From assembly GCA_030844895.1 (NCBI GenBank), contig CM061234.1:15683573-15747572 (forward strand): DNA of 64,000 nt. The letters run 5' to 3'. A model generated the notes under the pieces. It was not told where the DNA came from. It saw only the letters and a program-made list of their open reading frames with translations, and made no database searches. Each line of letters begins with the position of its first letter. Position 1 is the first letter of the stretch. This document shows, one piece after another, positions 33,849 to 45,404 of the stretch. The DNA is from Ambrosia x helenae (Eukaryota; Streptophyta; Magnoliopsida; Asterales; Asteraceae). The translations under genes were made by a program, and so were the position numbers.

Positions 33849-34132
33849 CCAACCACCTTATGGTGGAGTAGTATAGAGGCTCAATGATAGAAGACTCATG
33901 ACTGAAAGGTCATGGGTTCGATTCTTGAGAGCGCCGGGTTTTACCGATTATTCCATTATCGTGCCTTTGGGTGGGTGGATAGTCGGGTTTTCCTCGAAAC
34001 TGATGGACTTGGTGAAACCAGGAGCTCCCTTACATGTCTGGCTATACCGGGTGGAAGGGATCCTGATTTGACTGAGTAGGGACTCCTAAAGGAGTTTTTG
34101 GTGAATTTCGTTGGCCATTAAAAAAAAAAAAA
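33849..34132 (+). mobile_element. tRNA-derived SINE with 17-bp TSD
   Basis: The head (GGTGGAGTAGTATAGAGGCT) is followed by a B box GGTTCGATTCT (33915-33925), a tRNA-unrelated body (GTGCCTTTGGGTGGGTGGAT, AGGAGCTCCC) and an A-rich tail at 34120-34132. The flanks form a 17-bp duplication, AACAAATA[T/C]TTTTCCAA at 33832-33848 and 34133-34149, with one mismatch. Hence the insertion is relatively recent. Amplification would use a LINE machinery in trans. Confidence 0.88.
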
Positions 34133-34149
34133 AACAAATACTTTTCCAA

Positions 34150-35507
34150 GAAAGATAAAACTGACAAAAGAAAACAATTGTGAACAAAAGTGTGCATTCT
34201 TGAAAATGATATAGAATAGTATTTAATATTATCTTAACTACATTAAATAGACTAGGTTTTGTTGTTGAATTGATATGGATCTTGTAAATTTTTAAACAAA
34301 TCAACAATCACATCAATCTATAAAAACTTGAAAAAAACTATAGTAGTAATATTAATTACAAACTATACATTTAGTTAAAAACTAAATAATGTGCTATAAA
34401 TATATCAAAAATATACAGAAGCCAGAAGGTGCATTAAATATAGCAAAAAGTATACAAACGCTGCATGTTGTAAGGTGTGACAGGCATCATATGTTCCAAT
34501 GAGAAGATTATGCCAAATGCCACACTTTTTACTTCTCATTGTCTTTACTTTATCATGTGTTATTATAATGGAAGATGATAAAATCTACATATTCTACATA
34601 CAGTTGTAATAAATATTTATAATGTTTTATGAACGGCATGAATGTTACAAAACAAATAAATTACCAGTATGTTTAGCTTACGCGTTGTAGTGAATTTATT
34701 ATCAGTATGATATTGACACTTGTATACCAATTGAAACGAACAATGTAGAGCCAAGTGCGAAAGCCGTTAGTTTAAAAAGTAAAACAAAGTAATTTCAAAA
34801 CTTTTTCTATAAAAGAGGGACTAACCATATTATTAGTAAAGTTGAGAGATTAAAATAATAAAAAGAGATAAAAAAAAACTATAAAGAAGCTATGAAATTG
34901 AATCGCTAGAATAAATAGTGACCTAAAAAGGTAAAAAGAGTTGTTTTTTTAAATATATATATTAAGATTTATAAATATGTTGCAAAATTTACATAACATG
35001 TTTCTTGTGTGTCCTCATTCATGTTTATTTATTTATTTATTTACGTACTTTTCTTTTGTCCACTCCTTCCCATACGTTATTTTTAGACTTCACTTCAATC
35101 AAAATTTCTTTTTTAGATACACACATACGAGTGCGCCTACACACATATGTGTGTGTATATATGGAAATGTGATTCGTCATTATTATAAAATGAGATATGC
35201 CAACAAGAGAATGTGATTCTCCCTTGTAAAGAAAGCAAAGATATGTCCATATTCAGATAAGAAACAACAAGAATATAAAACTTATAAACATTAGCTTTAA
35301 AATAAAGCAAATTCCTGATAAAAAAAATAATGTTGGTTACTCGAATCGAATCGAATGGAATATAAGTGTTTGTCTATATAAGTTATGTATTGAAATCGTA
35401 GAGTTTCAAACCTATTTCTGTTATGATATTAGTTTATTTATAAAAATAAGTTAAATAAGTAACTCTATAAAATTAAAATGATATATAAACTACTATTTTT
35501 AAACAGA
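34150..35507. other. AT-rich intergenic sequence
   Basis: No gene, TIR pair or array supported. Short ORFs at 34086-34307 and 34977-35216 lack any similarity I recognise. Confidence 0.6.
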
Positions 35508-35749
35508 TTTTTTTTTGAAAGGCCAACAAAGTTGTCACTGACTCCGTAGGAATCTCTTTATGACGAATTTAGGATACTCACGGGGCACCTAGTCCTCCAG
35601 GTCTACCAATCAAGGGAAAACCCGACCACTCACCCGCTCGGAGGCATGGCGTGAATAATCAATAAAACCTGATATCCTTCAAGGCGGTGAATAATCAGTA
35701 AAACCTGGTATCATTAGACCTCCATACCACTCCACCAGAAGGTGATTGG
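35508..35749 (-). mobile_element. Degenerate SINE of the same family, minus strand
   Basis: The poly-T tail (35508-35516) is followed by the reverse of the SINE body (GGCCAACAAAG..., ...GGGAAAACCCGACCACTCAC...). The head at 35716-35738 reads, reversed, GGTGGAGTGGTATGGAGGTC. The B-box part is missing and AGGTTTTA[C/T]TGATTATTCA occurs twice, so it has been rearranged. The head segment TTTCACTCCACCAGAAGGTGATT is partly repeated at about 35766-35788. Confidence 0.72.
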
Positions 35750-35808
35750 TTATTTTGCAATAGATTTCACTCCACCAGAAGGTGATTTGTTGACCCGGGC
35801 GTCAATGT

Positions 35809-36253
35809 GGGGGGGGGGGGGGGGGATAAAGAGAACTGCTAGGGAGAAGGGAGAAATGTATCGGTTTGTAGGGCAGGCATTTTGAAGAGTCTGTCGTTAA
35901 GGTCTGCAGATTTTCCCGCTTCAAATGGCCATGTGCTTTAAACACACCAGCTTAATGTAAAGTGAAAACTAAAATAAAACACCAATCAAAGCAATACTAA
36001 TACTTATACTTAGGGCCAATTATGTGTTTAAAGTAATTCTTCAGCTACTAAGGGCCAATGTTTTATTTTCAATAGAGTAGGTTTTGCAATACAAAAAGGG
36101 GTAGCGGCGCAACTTGTGACCCGTTTACCTACGTATCACTTGTAATTGGCTGTCTTTGGTTTAATATAATTTTTCTTTAATCATTACTTAGATGAATCTT
36201 TTAACCACAAATGTCCTTCAAACATGATTATAAAATAGAAGGGGTTACTTTAT
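35809..36253. other. (G)17 tract and intergenic sequence
   Basis: G-run at 35809-35825, then non-coding DNA up to the MULE target duplication. No gene seen. Confidence 0.6.
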
Positions 36254-37417
36254 TATAATATAGGGAAAATGACCAATATAGCCCGTTGACCGGGTATTTT
36301 GCACAACTAGCCCTCTCCACCGTCTTTGGAGAGACGGGACACGGCTCCCAACCAGCTTGAACCGTCTCCGAGACCGTTTGGTTTTATAGCCAATTGCAAG
36401 CCAACACGTGGCGTCTCTGATCCCGAGGCTGTACCGTCTCTCTCCAGACAGGTCAGAGATCTCTCCCAGACGGTTCACGTGCCCCCATGCCGGCTGCCTT
36501 CGGTTCAACCGTCTCCCAGACGGTTCACGTCTACCAATGTCGGCTGACCCTTCGTTTCAACCGTCTCAAAAAGACGGGTCACATTTCCCAAGACGGCTTA
36601 AGCCGTTTTGTGATACCGTCTGAACCGTCTGAACCGTCTCACGAATGTATATAAATACCCCAATTCACTTAACGAAATTTGCACCCACCCCTCTCCTCTA
36701 AGCTTTCATCTTCCAATCCAATGACGTTTTTTTACTTTCCCAGCCGAAGCCTACCGGCTTACGAAAATATGTCCCGGTTACTTGGATTGTTGTTTCATCT
36801 GCGTACGGCTACTTGGATTGTTGTTCCATCTGCGCGTGGTTTGCAACCCGTGTAATGGATCGATGATGTGGTGGTCTACATTTGAGGCAAGTTCGTTCGC
36901 TTTCCGAATTTATGTCTCGATGTTCGACGTGTGCTCACTGAGAACTATTGTTACATAAAACGAGGAAACGTTTCGGACTTGTCTATGTAGAGCACACACC
37001 ATTCGAAACAACGTCTATGTAGACCACTGCTACTACCGCCGCTGTGGAGGACATAACATCTAACACTAAGATGTAGTCCTCAATAGTTGGTAAGACATTA
37101 CTATTACTTCAAACAAAGTTCTTAGTTCTGGAAGTAAATTTGGGAAGTTTGTTGTAATAGTGTAGTTTTTTACTTGTTGCTTCTTAGTTTTTACTTGTTG
37201 CTTCTTAGTTCTGGAGGTAAATTTGGGAAGTTTGTTGTAATAGTGTAGTGTTTTAATTGTTGTTGTAATAGAATTTATTGTTTATTTGTGATTGTAATAG
37301 TATAGTACGTTTAATGAGATATTTACCTTAATATAAAAACAAAAAAACAAAATTGCATTAATATTAATAAAAATATAACCATTAATTGCATTAAATAAAA
37401 AGTTAATAAATTACAAA

Positions 37418-37768
37418 TTAATTAAGACGATGTCTTATCATTTGCCAAACGGACACATGTTTAAACTCTTTACGCTCCCTGTTTTTATACTGTCTTAGAC
37501 TGTGTCTAATTGCCACGTCTTCGGGAAAGTTAGAGGGTACGTCGTAAAGAGTCCGGTTGTGGTGCCCGTTGAAGATTTGACACTTTGTGGTCAAATCACT
37601 CAACTTCCGGCTTAGGGACTCGGTGGTACGTTCTGACCCTCCAACGAGCCGGTTGTATTCATGCAGTATCCGGAACCATTTGTTGTTAAGGTGGGTGCTT
37701 TCTTCAACGTGAAGCCATGCTGCAATCAAGGCAATCTCTTGTTCTTCCGTCCATCTTTGAGGTGCCAT
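37418..37768 (-). CDS. SANT/Myb-like DNA-binding domain protein, transposon-borne
   Basis: 116 residues. It begins MAPQRWTEEQEIALIAAWLH, the tryptophan and acidic helix of a Myb/SANT-like (Myb_DNA-bind_3 type) domain, then NNKWFRILHEYNRLVGGSER and SLSRKLSDLTTKCQIFNGHH, which keeps spacing like the second and third helices. The basic tail (YKNRERKEFKHVSVWQMIRH) is not assigned. Similar plant proteins are companions of PIF/Harbinger transposases or domesticated derivatives. The ORF starts about 280 nt downstream of the TATA box in the right TIR and points away from it, so that TIR may drive it. Intact but short; whether it is expressed is unknown. Confidence 0.6.
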   Translation of the reverse strand: MAPQRWTEEQEIALIAAWLHVEESTHLNNKWFRILHEYNRLVGGSERTTESLSRKLSDLTTKCQIFNGHHNRTLYDVPSNFPEDVAIRHSLRQYKNRERKEFKHVSVWQMIRHRLN

Positions 37769-37779
37769 TTTTGTATGAT

Positions 37780-37990
37780 TTTGGACGGTGTTGGACGGTG
37801 TTGGACGGTGGTGGTGGGGTGGTAGATATTGTTTAGAAGATGTTGGACGGTGTTGGACGGTGGTGGTGGGGTGGTAGATATTGTTTAGAAGATGTTGGAC
37901 GGTGTTGGACGGTGGTGGGGGGATGTTAGATATTGTTTAGACGGTGTTGGACGGTGGTCGTCGGGTTGTAGATAGTGTTTAGACGGAGTT
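37780..37990 (+). repeat. Subterminal 52-bp tandem repeat of the MULE
   Basis: Units TTGGACGGTGTTGGACGGTG followed by GTGGTGGGGTGGTAGATATT and GTTTAGAAGATG. Two units are identical, followed by at least two diverged ones up to the inner edge of the right TIR. Confidence 0.8.
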
Positions 37991-38446
37991 GCACGGTGGT
38001 GGATAGTGTTAAGACGGGGTTGGATGACGGGAATGGGACGAGAGACGGGTATTTATAGGGCTGAGCTGGACAACCGAAGCGTCGCCCGGTCATCGGGACT
38101 CACCGGCGTTGGTAGATGTGAACCGTCTTGAGAGACGGTTGAACCGAAGGGCCAGCCGTCTTGGGAAATGTGACCCGTCTTTTTGAGACGGTTGAACCGA
38201 AGGCAGCCGGCATGGGGGCACGTGAACCGTCTGGGAGAGATCTCTGACCCGTCTGGAGAGAGACGGTACAGCCTCGGGATCAGAGACGCCACGTATTGGC
38301 TTGCAATTGGCTATAAAACCAAACGGTCTCGGAGACGGTTCAGGCTGGTTGGGAGCCGTGTCCCGTCTCTCCAAAGACGGTGGAGAGGGCTAGTTGTGCA
38401 AAATGCCCGGTCAACGGGCTATATTGGTCATTTTCCCTATAATATA

Positions 38447-39484
38447 ACTATATATTATGGTATAACATATTTGAAATTAATAAGTACGTATTGTAGTTTA
38501 TTTCATAAATATGATGAAATTTTGATATGATGGAGGAGTAGTAGATTAAAGGGAAATAACTAATGATTTCAGTTGTGAAACAATCATGGAAAAGTAGGCA
38601 GGCAGGCAAACACTGAGTACACTTGTACAATCTTTGATATAAAGATTCCTTTGGTGGCTCTCAATTTTTATTCCCATACCCAACTTTCTTTGCACCTACA
38701 ACACCATGCAAAAACAACTTGTACCCACTGCCTTTAAAGATGTACTTTATTCCAAGGTTCATCATTTATGTCTTTGGAATACTCTTTTAAACCAAAAAGA
38801 TAAAAAGCTTTTGTCTGCTCTTTCTTTCTGGTTTCTGTCTTGTAGGAATTGAAGTTTGGTGGCTGGTGGTGGGGTGGTGGGATTACTTCAATGTTGTATG
38901 GTAAAAAAAAGATGTACGGTGAATTAATTATTGTAGGTATTGTTGTGTCTAAATATACACTCTCTACCCCCCCCCCCCCCCCCTACCCCACCTTGTTCCA
39001 TATTGACTACACTCATTTCTATTTTTCCAACTCATGTACAATTCCTTTACAGAATACTTCACTTTTGCTTTAGGCAAAAAAAGGCCTACTCAACGACTAA
39101 GTAGACATTCATTACTATTGCATGTTTCTGGTTTGGATTCCTCATATGACCCCTTGACCAGAAAAAAACAAAGTCGATACTAGTACATGGATCGGTTATA
39201 AATGGGTCCACATGTTAACGGCACAATAAAATGTGTTAAACAGGTTCAATCGCTTGACGGTTTATGACACTTATAGTGCATTTACATTTTCTTGTTAAAT
39301 TGTTTAGTATGTTGAGAAGACATAGTTTTATAAATGATTATATAAGAATTGGAAATTTTGGCAACTCTTATTATTTCCTAACCGTGTGTGTGAATTTGTT
39401 AAACATATTGTGTCGTGGTATTCAACTACTTATATTTAATTGTGTTAAAAGTATCGAGTCATTCATGTTATTAACTAGTTATAT
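38447..39484. other. Intergenic, (C)17 tract
   Basis: C-run at 38967-38983. AT-rich elsewhere. No gene supported. Confidence 0.6.
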
Positions 39485-40280
39485 TTAATTATAGACAAAA
39501 TTACAAAAATCAACCTTTATGTATTACCAAAACTACAACCTATACCTTTCAGTTTAAAAAGCACTCAAACCAACCTTTATGTATGTTTTTGTTGCAGGTT
39601 ACAACCTTTAACACAAACTCAGTTAGTTTGTGTTGTTAAGTCAAGGGTAAATCAGTCATTTTATCCATTCTTTTTATCTTCTTCTCTAAGACCTAACTCA
39701 CCTCTGTTTTTTCACCACCACCATGGAACACCACCATCATCAACCTCACAAACCCCAAACCTACATAAGCCTAAGTCTTCTAATATATTTTTCATCCGTG
39801 GATAACTTTTCTCATGTCTTTATCTCTCAAAATCATCGATTATTAATATTAGGGCTTCAAGCTTCACAATCTCACACACCCTTCCATTAATTATCATCTT
39901 CCTTTCCATTTCAATCCTCACAACATCATCTCTCTATCTAAACCAACACTAAATTCATTACCTTTCCTGCAAATTCATGTCAGTAGGAATTGAATCTTTT
40001 AATTTTAGTTATTTTTTATATTTTCTTTGTGTTCATTATTTTGTGCTTTAAATAGATCGATCGTTTGTATGTTTCTGTTGGTGGTACCGTAATTTCCTCG
40101 ATCTTTAACATTAGTTATTGATTGTTTAAATTAAATCCTTATTTTGCATCATCATGCTTTATTGAGTTCTTGATTTCTTGTATTTATTATTAGAATTGAA
40201 ATGATAATGGATGTATCATGTATGGTGTGGTTTTTGGTGGGTTTTGAAGCGAATTGTGTGTTTCTTGATCTTAGGACCTG

Positions 40281-40564
40281 TGTTGGTATGAGCACACACA
40301 ATAACCTCACAATACTAATAAAGATGAACACTCAAGAATACTTAGAATGCACGATATTTTATTCACTGATAATTGAGAGTACATACATAAAACAAGAACA
40401 GACTCAAAGCTTAAATAAGCAAATACTTAACGGCTAACAGATAAAGTGGAACAACCCACATGACCCGGACTGAACATAGACTTGGCAACTGCCACTTATT
40501 CAAACTTAAACAAACCCACGTGCATGCATGAAAATAGCTAGGGAACTTAAATTAATTCTCAACA
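40281..40564 (-). repeat. 3' LTR of the compact copia element
   Basis: 284 bp, matching the other LTR except for a CCC/CCCC length difference near 40457. The stop of pol lies 13 nt inside the LTR. Confidence 0.92.
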
Positions 40565-43500
40565 CCCCCCCTTAAGTTAAGTTCCCTTACACCAAGCATC
40601 CTTCTGAACTTTAGAAACTTATCCTTGCTCAAAGCCTTAGTCAAAACATCTGCTACCTGCTCTTCAGTGCTGCAAAACTCTAGAGAAACTATCTTCTGAG
40701 CCACCATATCTCTTATGAAGTGGTGTTTCAATTCAATATGCTTTGACTTTCCATCCACCACTGGATTCTTAGATAATTGTATAGCAGACTTATTATCACA
40801 CCATATGACAGTAGTTCCATCCTGCACAATACCTAAATCCTTCAGAATTCTTTTCAACCAGATGGCTTGACAAGTAGCACCAGTTGCAGAGATGTACTCA
40901 GCTTCAGTGCTAGAGAGAGCAATAGACTGCTGCTTCTTTGAACACCATGAAATGGCCCCACTGCCAACTGTGAACACATTTGATGACACACTCTTCCTAT
41001 CATCATGACATGCTGCCCAGTCACTATCAGTGTATCCCTCCAGTCTGATCTCCTGATTCTTGCTATACACTAAACCATACTTAATAGTACCTGCAACATA
41101 TCTTAACACCCTTTTAGCAGCACCAAAATGAGTTTTACTAGGCTCTTGCATATATCTTGTCAATACATTCACAGCAAACCCAATATCAGGTCTGGTATGC
41201 TGCAAATACATGAGCCCACCAACCAAGCTTCTGTATACAAATGGATCAGCAGATTCTGTTCCATCATCCTTCTTATGCCTCTCATTTGCATTCATTGGAG
41301 TGTCTTCTGTCTTGCATCCAATCATACCAAACTTCTTGATTATTTCTTCAGCATACTTACTTTGGCATACAGCAATGTTCTTCTCACCTTGATATACTTC
41401 CAACCCCAGGAAGAACTTAAGTAGGCCCAAATCTGTCATCTCAAATTCACTCATCATGCCTTGCTTAAACTCCTGCAACAAGTCAGTACTATGGCTAGTG
41501 TATATAATGTCATCTACATAAAGACATACATACATCAGCCTATCATCAGCAGTTTTCTTCACATATAAGGTTGGTTCATTGCAGCTCCTAGTAAACCCAT
41601 TCTTTATAAAGTATTCATCAATCCTGGCATACCAAGCCCTTGGGGCCTGTTTAAGACCATACAAGGCCTTCAACAATCTATATACTTTATGTTCTTGATC
41701 TGTCACTTCAAAGCCTCTGGGCTGCTCAACATAAATCTCTTCTTGAAGCTTTCCATTCAGGAATGCTGACTTGACATCCAGCTGATAGATAAGCCACCCT
41801 TGAGCTGCAGCAACTGATAAAACAGTTCTTATAGTCTCAAATCTAGCAACTGGAGCAAAAGTATCTTGAAAATCAATCCCCTTCTTCTGAGAATACCCTT
41901 TTGCCACTAATCTTGCTTTGTACTTCAAGATCTCTCCACTGGGACCCAACTTGGTTTTGTACAGCCACTTCAAACCAATAATGTTCTTGTTACTGGGTGC
42001 TTCAACAAGCTGCCAAGTACCATTTTTATCAATAGCCTTGATCTCTTCCATCATGGCATCTCTCCATTCCTTCTTAATCACTGCATCATCAAATGTTAGT
42101 GGATCACTAATATTTAATGCAAATTCACATACAGTATACTCTTCCATAGGATTTGTCTGCTCATAGATTTCACTTAAAGGTTTGGTCTTTATCAAGGTTG
42201 AGGCAGCATCAACAGTCACAGTAGCTTCATCTGGAGTAGTACTTGTGGAGACACTTTGGCTTCCAGAACTAGAGGCTTCATTGTTTTCTGGGTTACCTGG
42301 ATTAGTATCTGGCTGTGAATCAGTTGCAGGGGCATTATTGTCATTTGATTCTTCCAACAAGTCATCAAACACACTCAAATTCCACAAGTGCTTATTCTGC
42401 TCATTCTTGTCTTTTGACCAATCCCATTCCTGCTCTTCAAAGCACTTTACAACTCTTCTTGTGATAATTTGCCTGGTCAAGGGATTGTACAGCCTATAAC
42501 CTTTTGTAGGTGTAGACTGTCCAATCAATATGCTTTTGGCAGAAGTGGCTTCGAATTTGTGCTTGAATTGACTAGGCTTTAAACCATATGCAACACTGCC
42601 AAATACCCTTAAATCTTCTACTTCAGGCTTTTCTCCAGACCATACATGAATAGGAGTCTTGTCATCCAGAACTTTTGTAGGAGACATGTTAAGAATATGA
42701 ACAGCAGTAGAAACTGCTTCTGCCCAGAAGTAACTAGGCATATGTTTGGCCTGAAGCATGCATTGTGCTCTTTCTACCACTGTTCTATTCTTTCGTTCAC
42801 TGACCCCATTCTGCTCAGGAGTATATGGGGCAGTCAATTGTCTCTTGATTCCATGCAATTCACAAAAGGCATGAAATTCATTGGAACAATACTCTCCCCC
42901 CTATCACTCCTGAGTATTTTAATAAACTTCTCACTTTGTTTTTCAACATGAGCTTTAAAACTTTTAAATTTTGAAAACACTTCAGATTTCTTTTCCAGAA
43001 AGTACACCCATGTCATTCTAGAGTAATCATCAATGAAGAGTAAGAAATACTTACTACCACCCAAGCTTTTTATAGGCATGGGACCACAGACATCAGTATG
43101 CACAATCTCCAGAGGTTGACTTGCTCTTCTAGTACTGGTTTGAAATGGAAGTTTGTGGAGTTTTCCAAGTGCACAGCCTTCACAGTCACCATATTCCTTC
43201 ATTTGAGGTAAACCCACCACCATGTGCTTGTTGTGTAGCTGCTGCAAGGCCTGAGTGTTCAGGTGACCAAATCTGCAGTGCCAGAGTTTGGTTTCTTCAT
43301 GATTTCGTGTGGTGCCACTAGTTTTAACCTTAGTGGCATCCAGAGGAAACATATTGTTAGCAGCTAAAGGAACCCTCATCATCTCTACCTGAGTTTCCTT
43401 ATGCACTATAGAACAGACTCCATTATCAAACATCAATGCATACCCCTTCCTCATTAGCTGCCCTACACTCATTAAATTATATTCAAGATTTGGTGCAAAG

Positions 43501-44624
43501 TAAACATCATCAAGATACCTGAACCCTCCATTGCTCATCTTGATTCTGATGGTCCCTTTTCCTTCTACTGCCAGGTTCTTTTTGTCACCCAATTTGACTC
43601 CCAACTTGAAGGACTCATCAAGATTAACAAAGCTATCTTTAATACTGGTCATGTGGTTGGAACATCCAGAGTCTATGAACCACAGACTTGGAGTTTCAAC
43701 TTCACCAGTGGTTAAGGCCATGAACAAGTAAGGAACTTCATCACTATTTTCATTGCCTTCATCTGAGTTAGCAGCCATACGTGCTTGTCCTTCATCATTA
43801 TACCAACATTCCCTCTTCATGTGACCAAATCTGTTACACTGATAACATTGAGGACCTTTGTTTCTTTCATCACTTGTTCTTCCTCTACCTCTGCCTTTAA
43901 AGGTACCACGACCTCTTCCCCTACTAGGTTGATCAAAGTTCAATCTCCTGTTGGGCTGATAAACCTGAAGGGCCTGCTCATCTGACTTCTCTCTTTCTTC
44001 ATTCTTTGTTTCACCAGATCTGCCATTTATCCTTTCTTCCTGAGATTGTAGTGATCCCATCAGCTTGACAGGTGTCAAGGTGGTGAGATCATATGCAACC
44101 TCTATAGATGGAACAACATAATCAAACTTACTTGTCAAACTTCTCAAAATCTTCTCAACTATCTTCTGATCTGAGACCTCCTCTCCATATGATCTCTGCT
44201 GGCTCACAATAGCCATCACCCTTGAGAAGTAATCTCCAACTGCTTCTCCATCTTTCATTATCAGGTTTTCGAATTCTCTTCTTAATCCTTGTAACTTGAC
44301 TGACTGCACCTGTGAGTCACCTTGGAATTCTATTCGCAAGGTGTCCCATGCTTCTTGAGAGGTTTCTGCTCCAGCAATTCGAGAGAACAAGGTGTCATGA
44401 ACACCTTGTTGAATCACAGCCAAAGCTTGAGCATCCCTCTTGTGTTCTTTCCTGGTTTCTTCAAGATTCTCACCATGATCAGTCATCCCCAGATTCACTA
44501 ATTCCCACAGCCCTTTTGACCTTAGGATTGTCTTCATTCTTATATTCCAATGCTCATACCCTTCCCCCTTAAAGATGGGAATAGTAGTGTGAGACGGATT
44601 GGATATAATACCAGCATCAGCCAT
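40552..44624 (-). pseudogene. Copia Gag-Pol polyprotein with one frameshift
   Basis: From ATG 44624: copia-type Gag (FKGEGYEHWNIRMKTILRSK, about residues 19-38), zinc knuckle CYQCNRFGHMKREC (about 260-273), protease WFIDSGCSNHM (about 315-325), GAG-pre-integrase LWHCRFGHLN...CEGCALGK, and the integrase core start VHTDVCGPMPIKSLGGSKYF. At the C-run 42896-42901 (G-run in mRNA sense) the frame shifts by one, right after ILRSDRG. The remaining 768 codons give HGIKRQLTAPYTPEQNGVSE, RT (WLYKTKLGPSGEILKYKARL, QLDVKSAFLNG, CLYVDDIIYT) and RNase H (YTDSDWA, SIALSSTEAEY, KHIELKHHFIRD). Otherwise intact. The frameshift sits in a homopolymer, so a sequencing error is a real alternative. Confidence 0.92.
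40565..40575 (-). other. Polypurine tract of the compact copia element
   Basis: AACTTAAGGGGGGG in element orientation, abutting the 3' LTR and overlapping the last pol codons. Confidence 0.8.
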
Positions 44625-44638
44625 GAATGAATCTTCTA

Positions 44639-44650
44639 GCTCTGATACCA
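44639..44650 (-). other. Primer binding site (initiator tRNA-Met)
   Basis: TGGTATCAGAGC two bases from the 5' LTR on the minus strand. Confidence 0.92.
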
Positions 44651-44652
44651 CG

Positions 44653-44937
44653 TGTTGGTATGAGCACACACAATAACCTCACAATACTAATAAAGATGAA
44701 CACTCAAGAATACTTAGAATGCACGATATTTTATTCACTGATAATTGAGAGTACATACATAAAACAAGAACAGACTCAAAGCTTAAATAAGCAAATACTT
44801 AACGGCTAACAGATAAAGTGGAACAACCCCACATGACCCGGACTGAACATAGACTTGGCAACTGCCACTTATTCAAACTTAAACAAACCCACGTGCATGC
44901 ATGAAAATAGCTAGGGAACTTAAATTAATTCTCAACA
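44653..44937 (-). repeat. 5' LTR of the compact copia element
   Basis: 285 bp, practically identical to the 3' LTR, so the insertion is young. Confidence 0.92.
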
Positions 44938-45404
44938 GGTAGATGAAGTATTGATATGAAGTTTATAAATTTAATTGATTTGGGATTGCTTTTAACCATA
45001 CAACGAGTTCTATGTTTGATCAATCACCCTGTATTTATTTTGTAAAGTATGTATTGTCATGGGTATATACGTTTAAGTGTATAACAATAAATATTGTTTA
45101 AGTTACCCAGTTTTGAAAAACATATAAGGTTTGGTTTGTGAGGTTGATGAGGGTGGTGTTTCATGGTGTTGGTGATAAGCAGAGGTGGGTTAGAGTCTTA
45201 GGGAAGAAGATGAAAAGGGGTGGGTAAAATGACAGATTTGTCCTTGACTTAACAACACAAACTAACTGAGTTTGTGTTAAAGGTGGTAACCTGTAACGAA
45301 AAATATACATAAAGGTTGGTTTGAGTGCTTTTTAAACTGAAAGGTATAGGTTGTAGTTTGGGTAATACATAAAGGTTGATTTTTGTAATTTTGTCTTAAT
45401 TATT

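Larger units (their letters stand above)
36263..38437. mobile_element. MULE with long TIRs carrying a SANT/Myb-like ORF
   Basis: 2175 bp, bounded by TATAATATA (9 bp) at 36254-36262 and 38438-38446. TIRs start GGGAAAATGACCAATATAGC and match for about 240 bp with few changes. Beyond that both arms continue as rearranged blocks of the word ACCGTCTC/GAGACGGT. Both arms carry an inward-facing TATA box (36647-36654 on plus; 38049-38057 on minus), as MULE TIRs often do. No mudrA transposase was found. The plus-strand part 36660-37400 has no long ORF. Confidence 0.85.
40281..44937 (-). mobile_element. Compact Ty1/copia retrotransposon inside the MULE
   Basis: 4.66 kb, minus orientation. LTRs of 284/285 bp (40281-40564 and 44653-44937), TGTTGG...CTCAACA, differing by one C. 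Primer site at 44639-44650 and polypurine tract next to the 3' LTR. The coding region is open except for one frameshift. The 5-bp flanks (ACCTG, GGTAG) do not match. Confidence 0.93.
39494..45395. mobile_element. Long-TIR MULE interrupted by a copia retrotransposon
   Basis: TIRs GACAAAATTACAAAAATCAA... (39494 on) and its complement ending ...TTTTTGTAATTTTGTC (45395) match for about 265 bp, to about 39760 and 45128. Flanks TTAATTATA (39485-39493) and TTAATTATT (45396-45404) agree in 8 of 9 positions. Without the copia element it would be about 1.2 kb. Its interior (39760-40280) looks like 5' UTR/intron-type host sequence with CT-rich stretches and CAC/ATC repeats, suggesting a Pack-MULE-like structure, but I see no exon. 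Confidence 0.8.

Noticed and set aside
36660..37400. MULE transposase on the plus strand
   Set aside because: Stops in all plus frames and no MULE or DDE motif.
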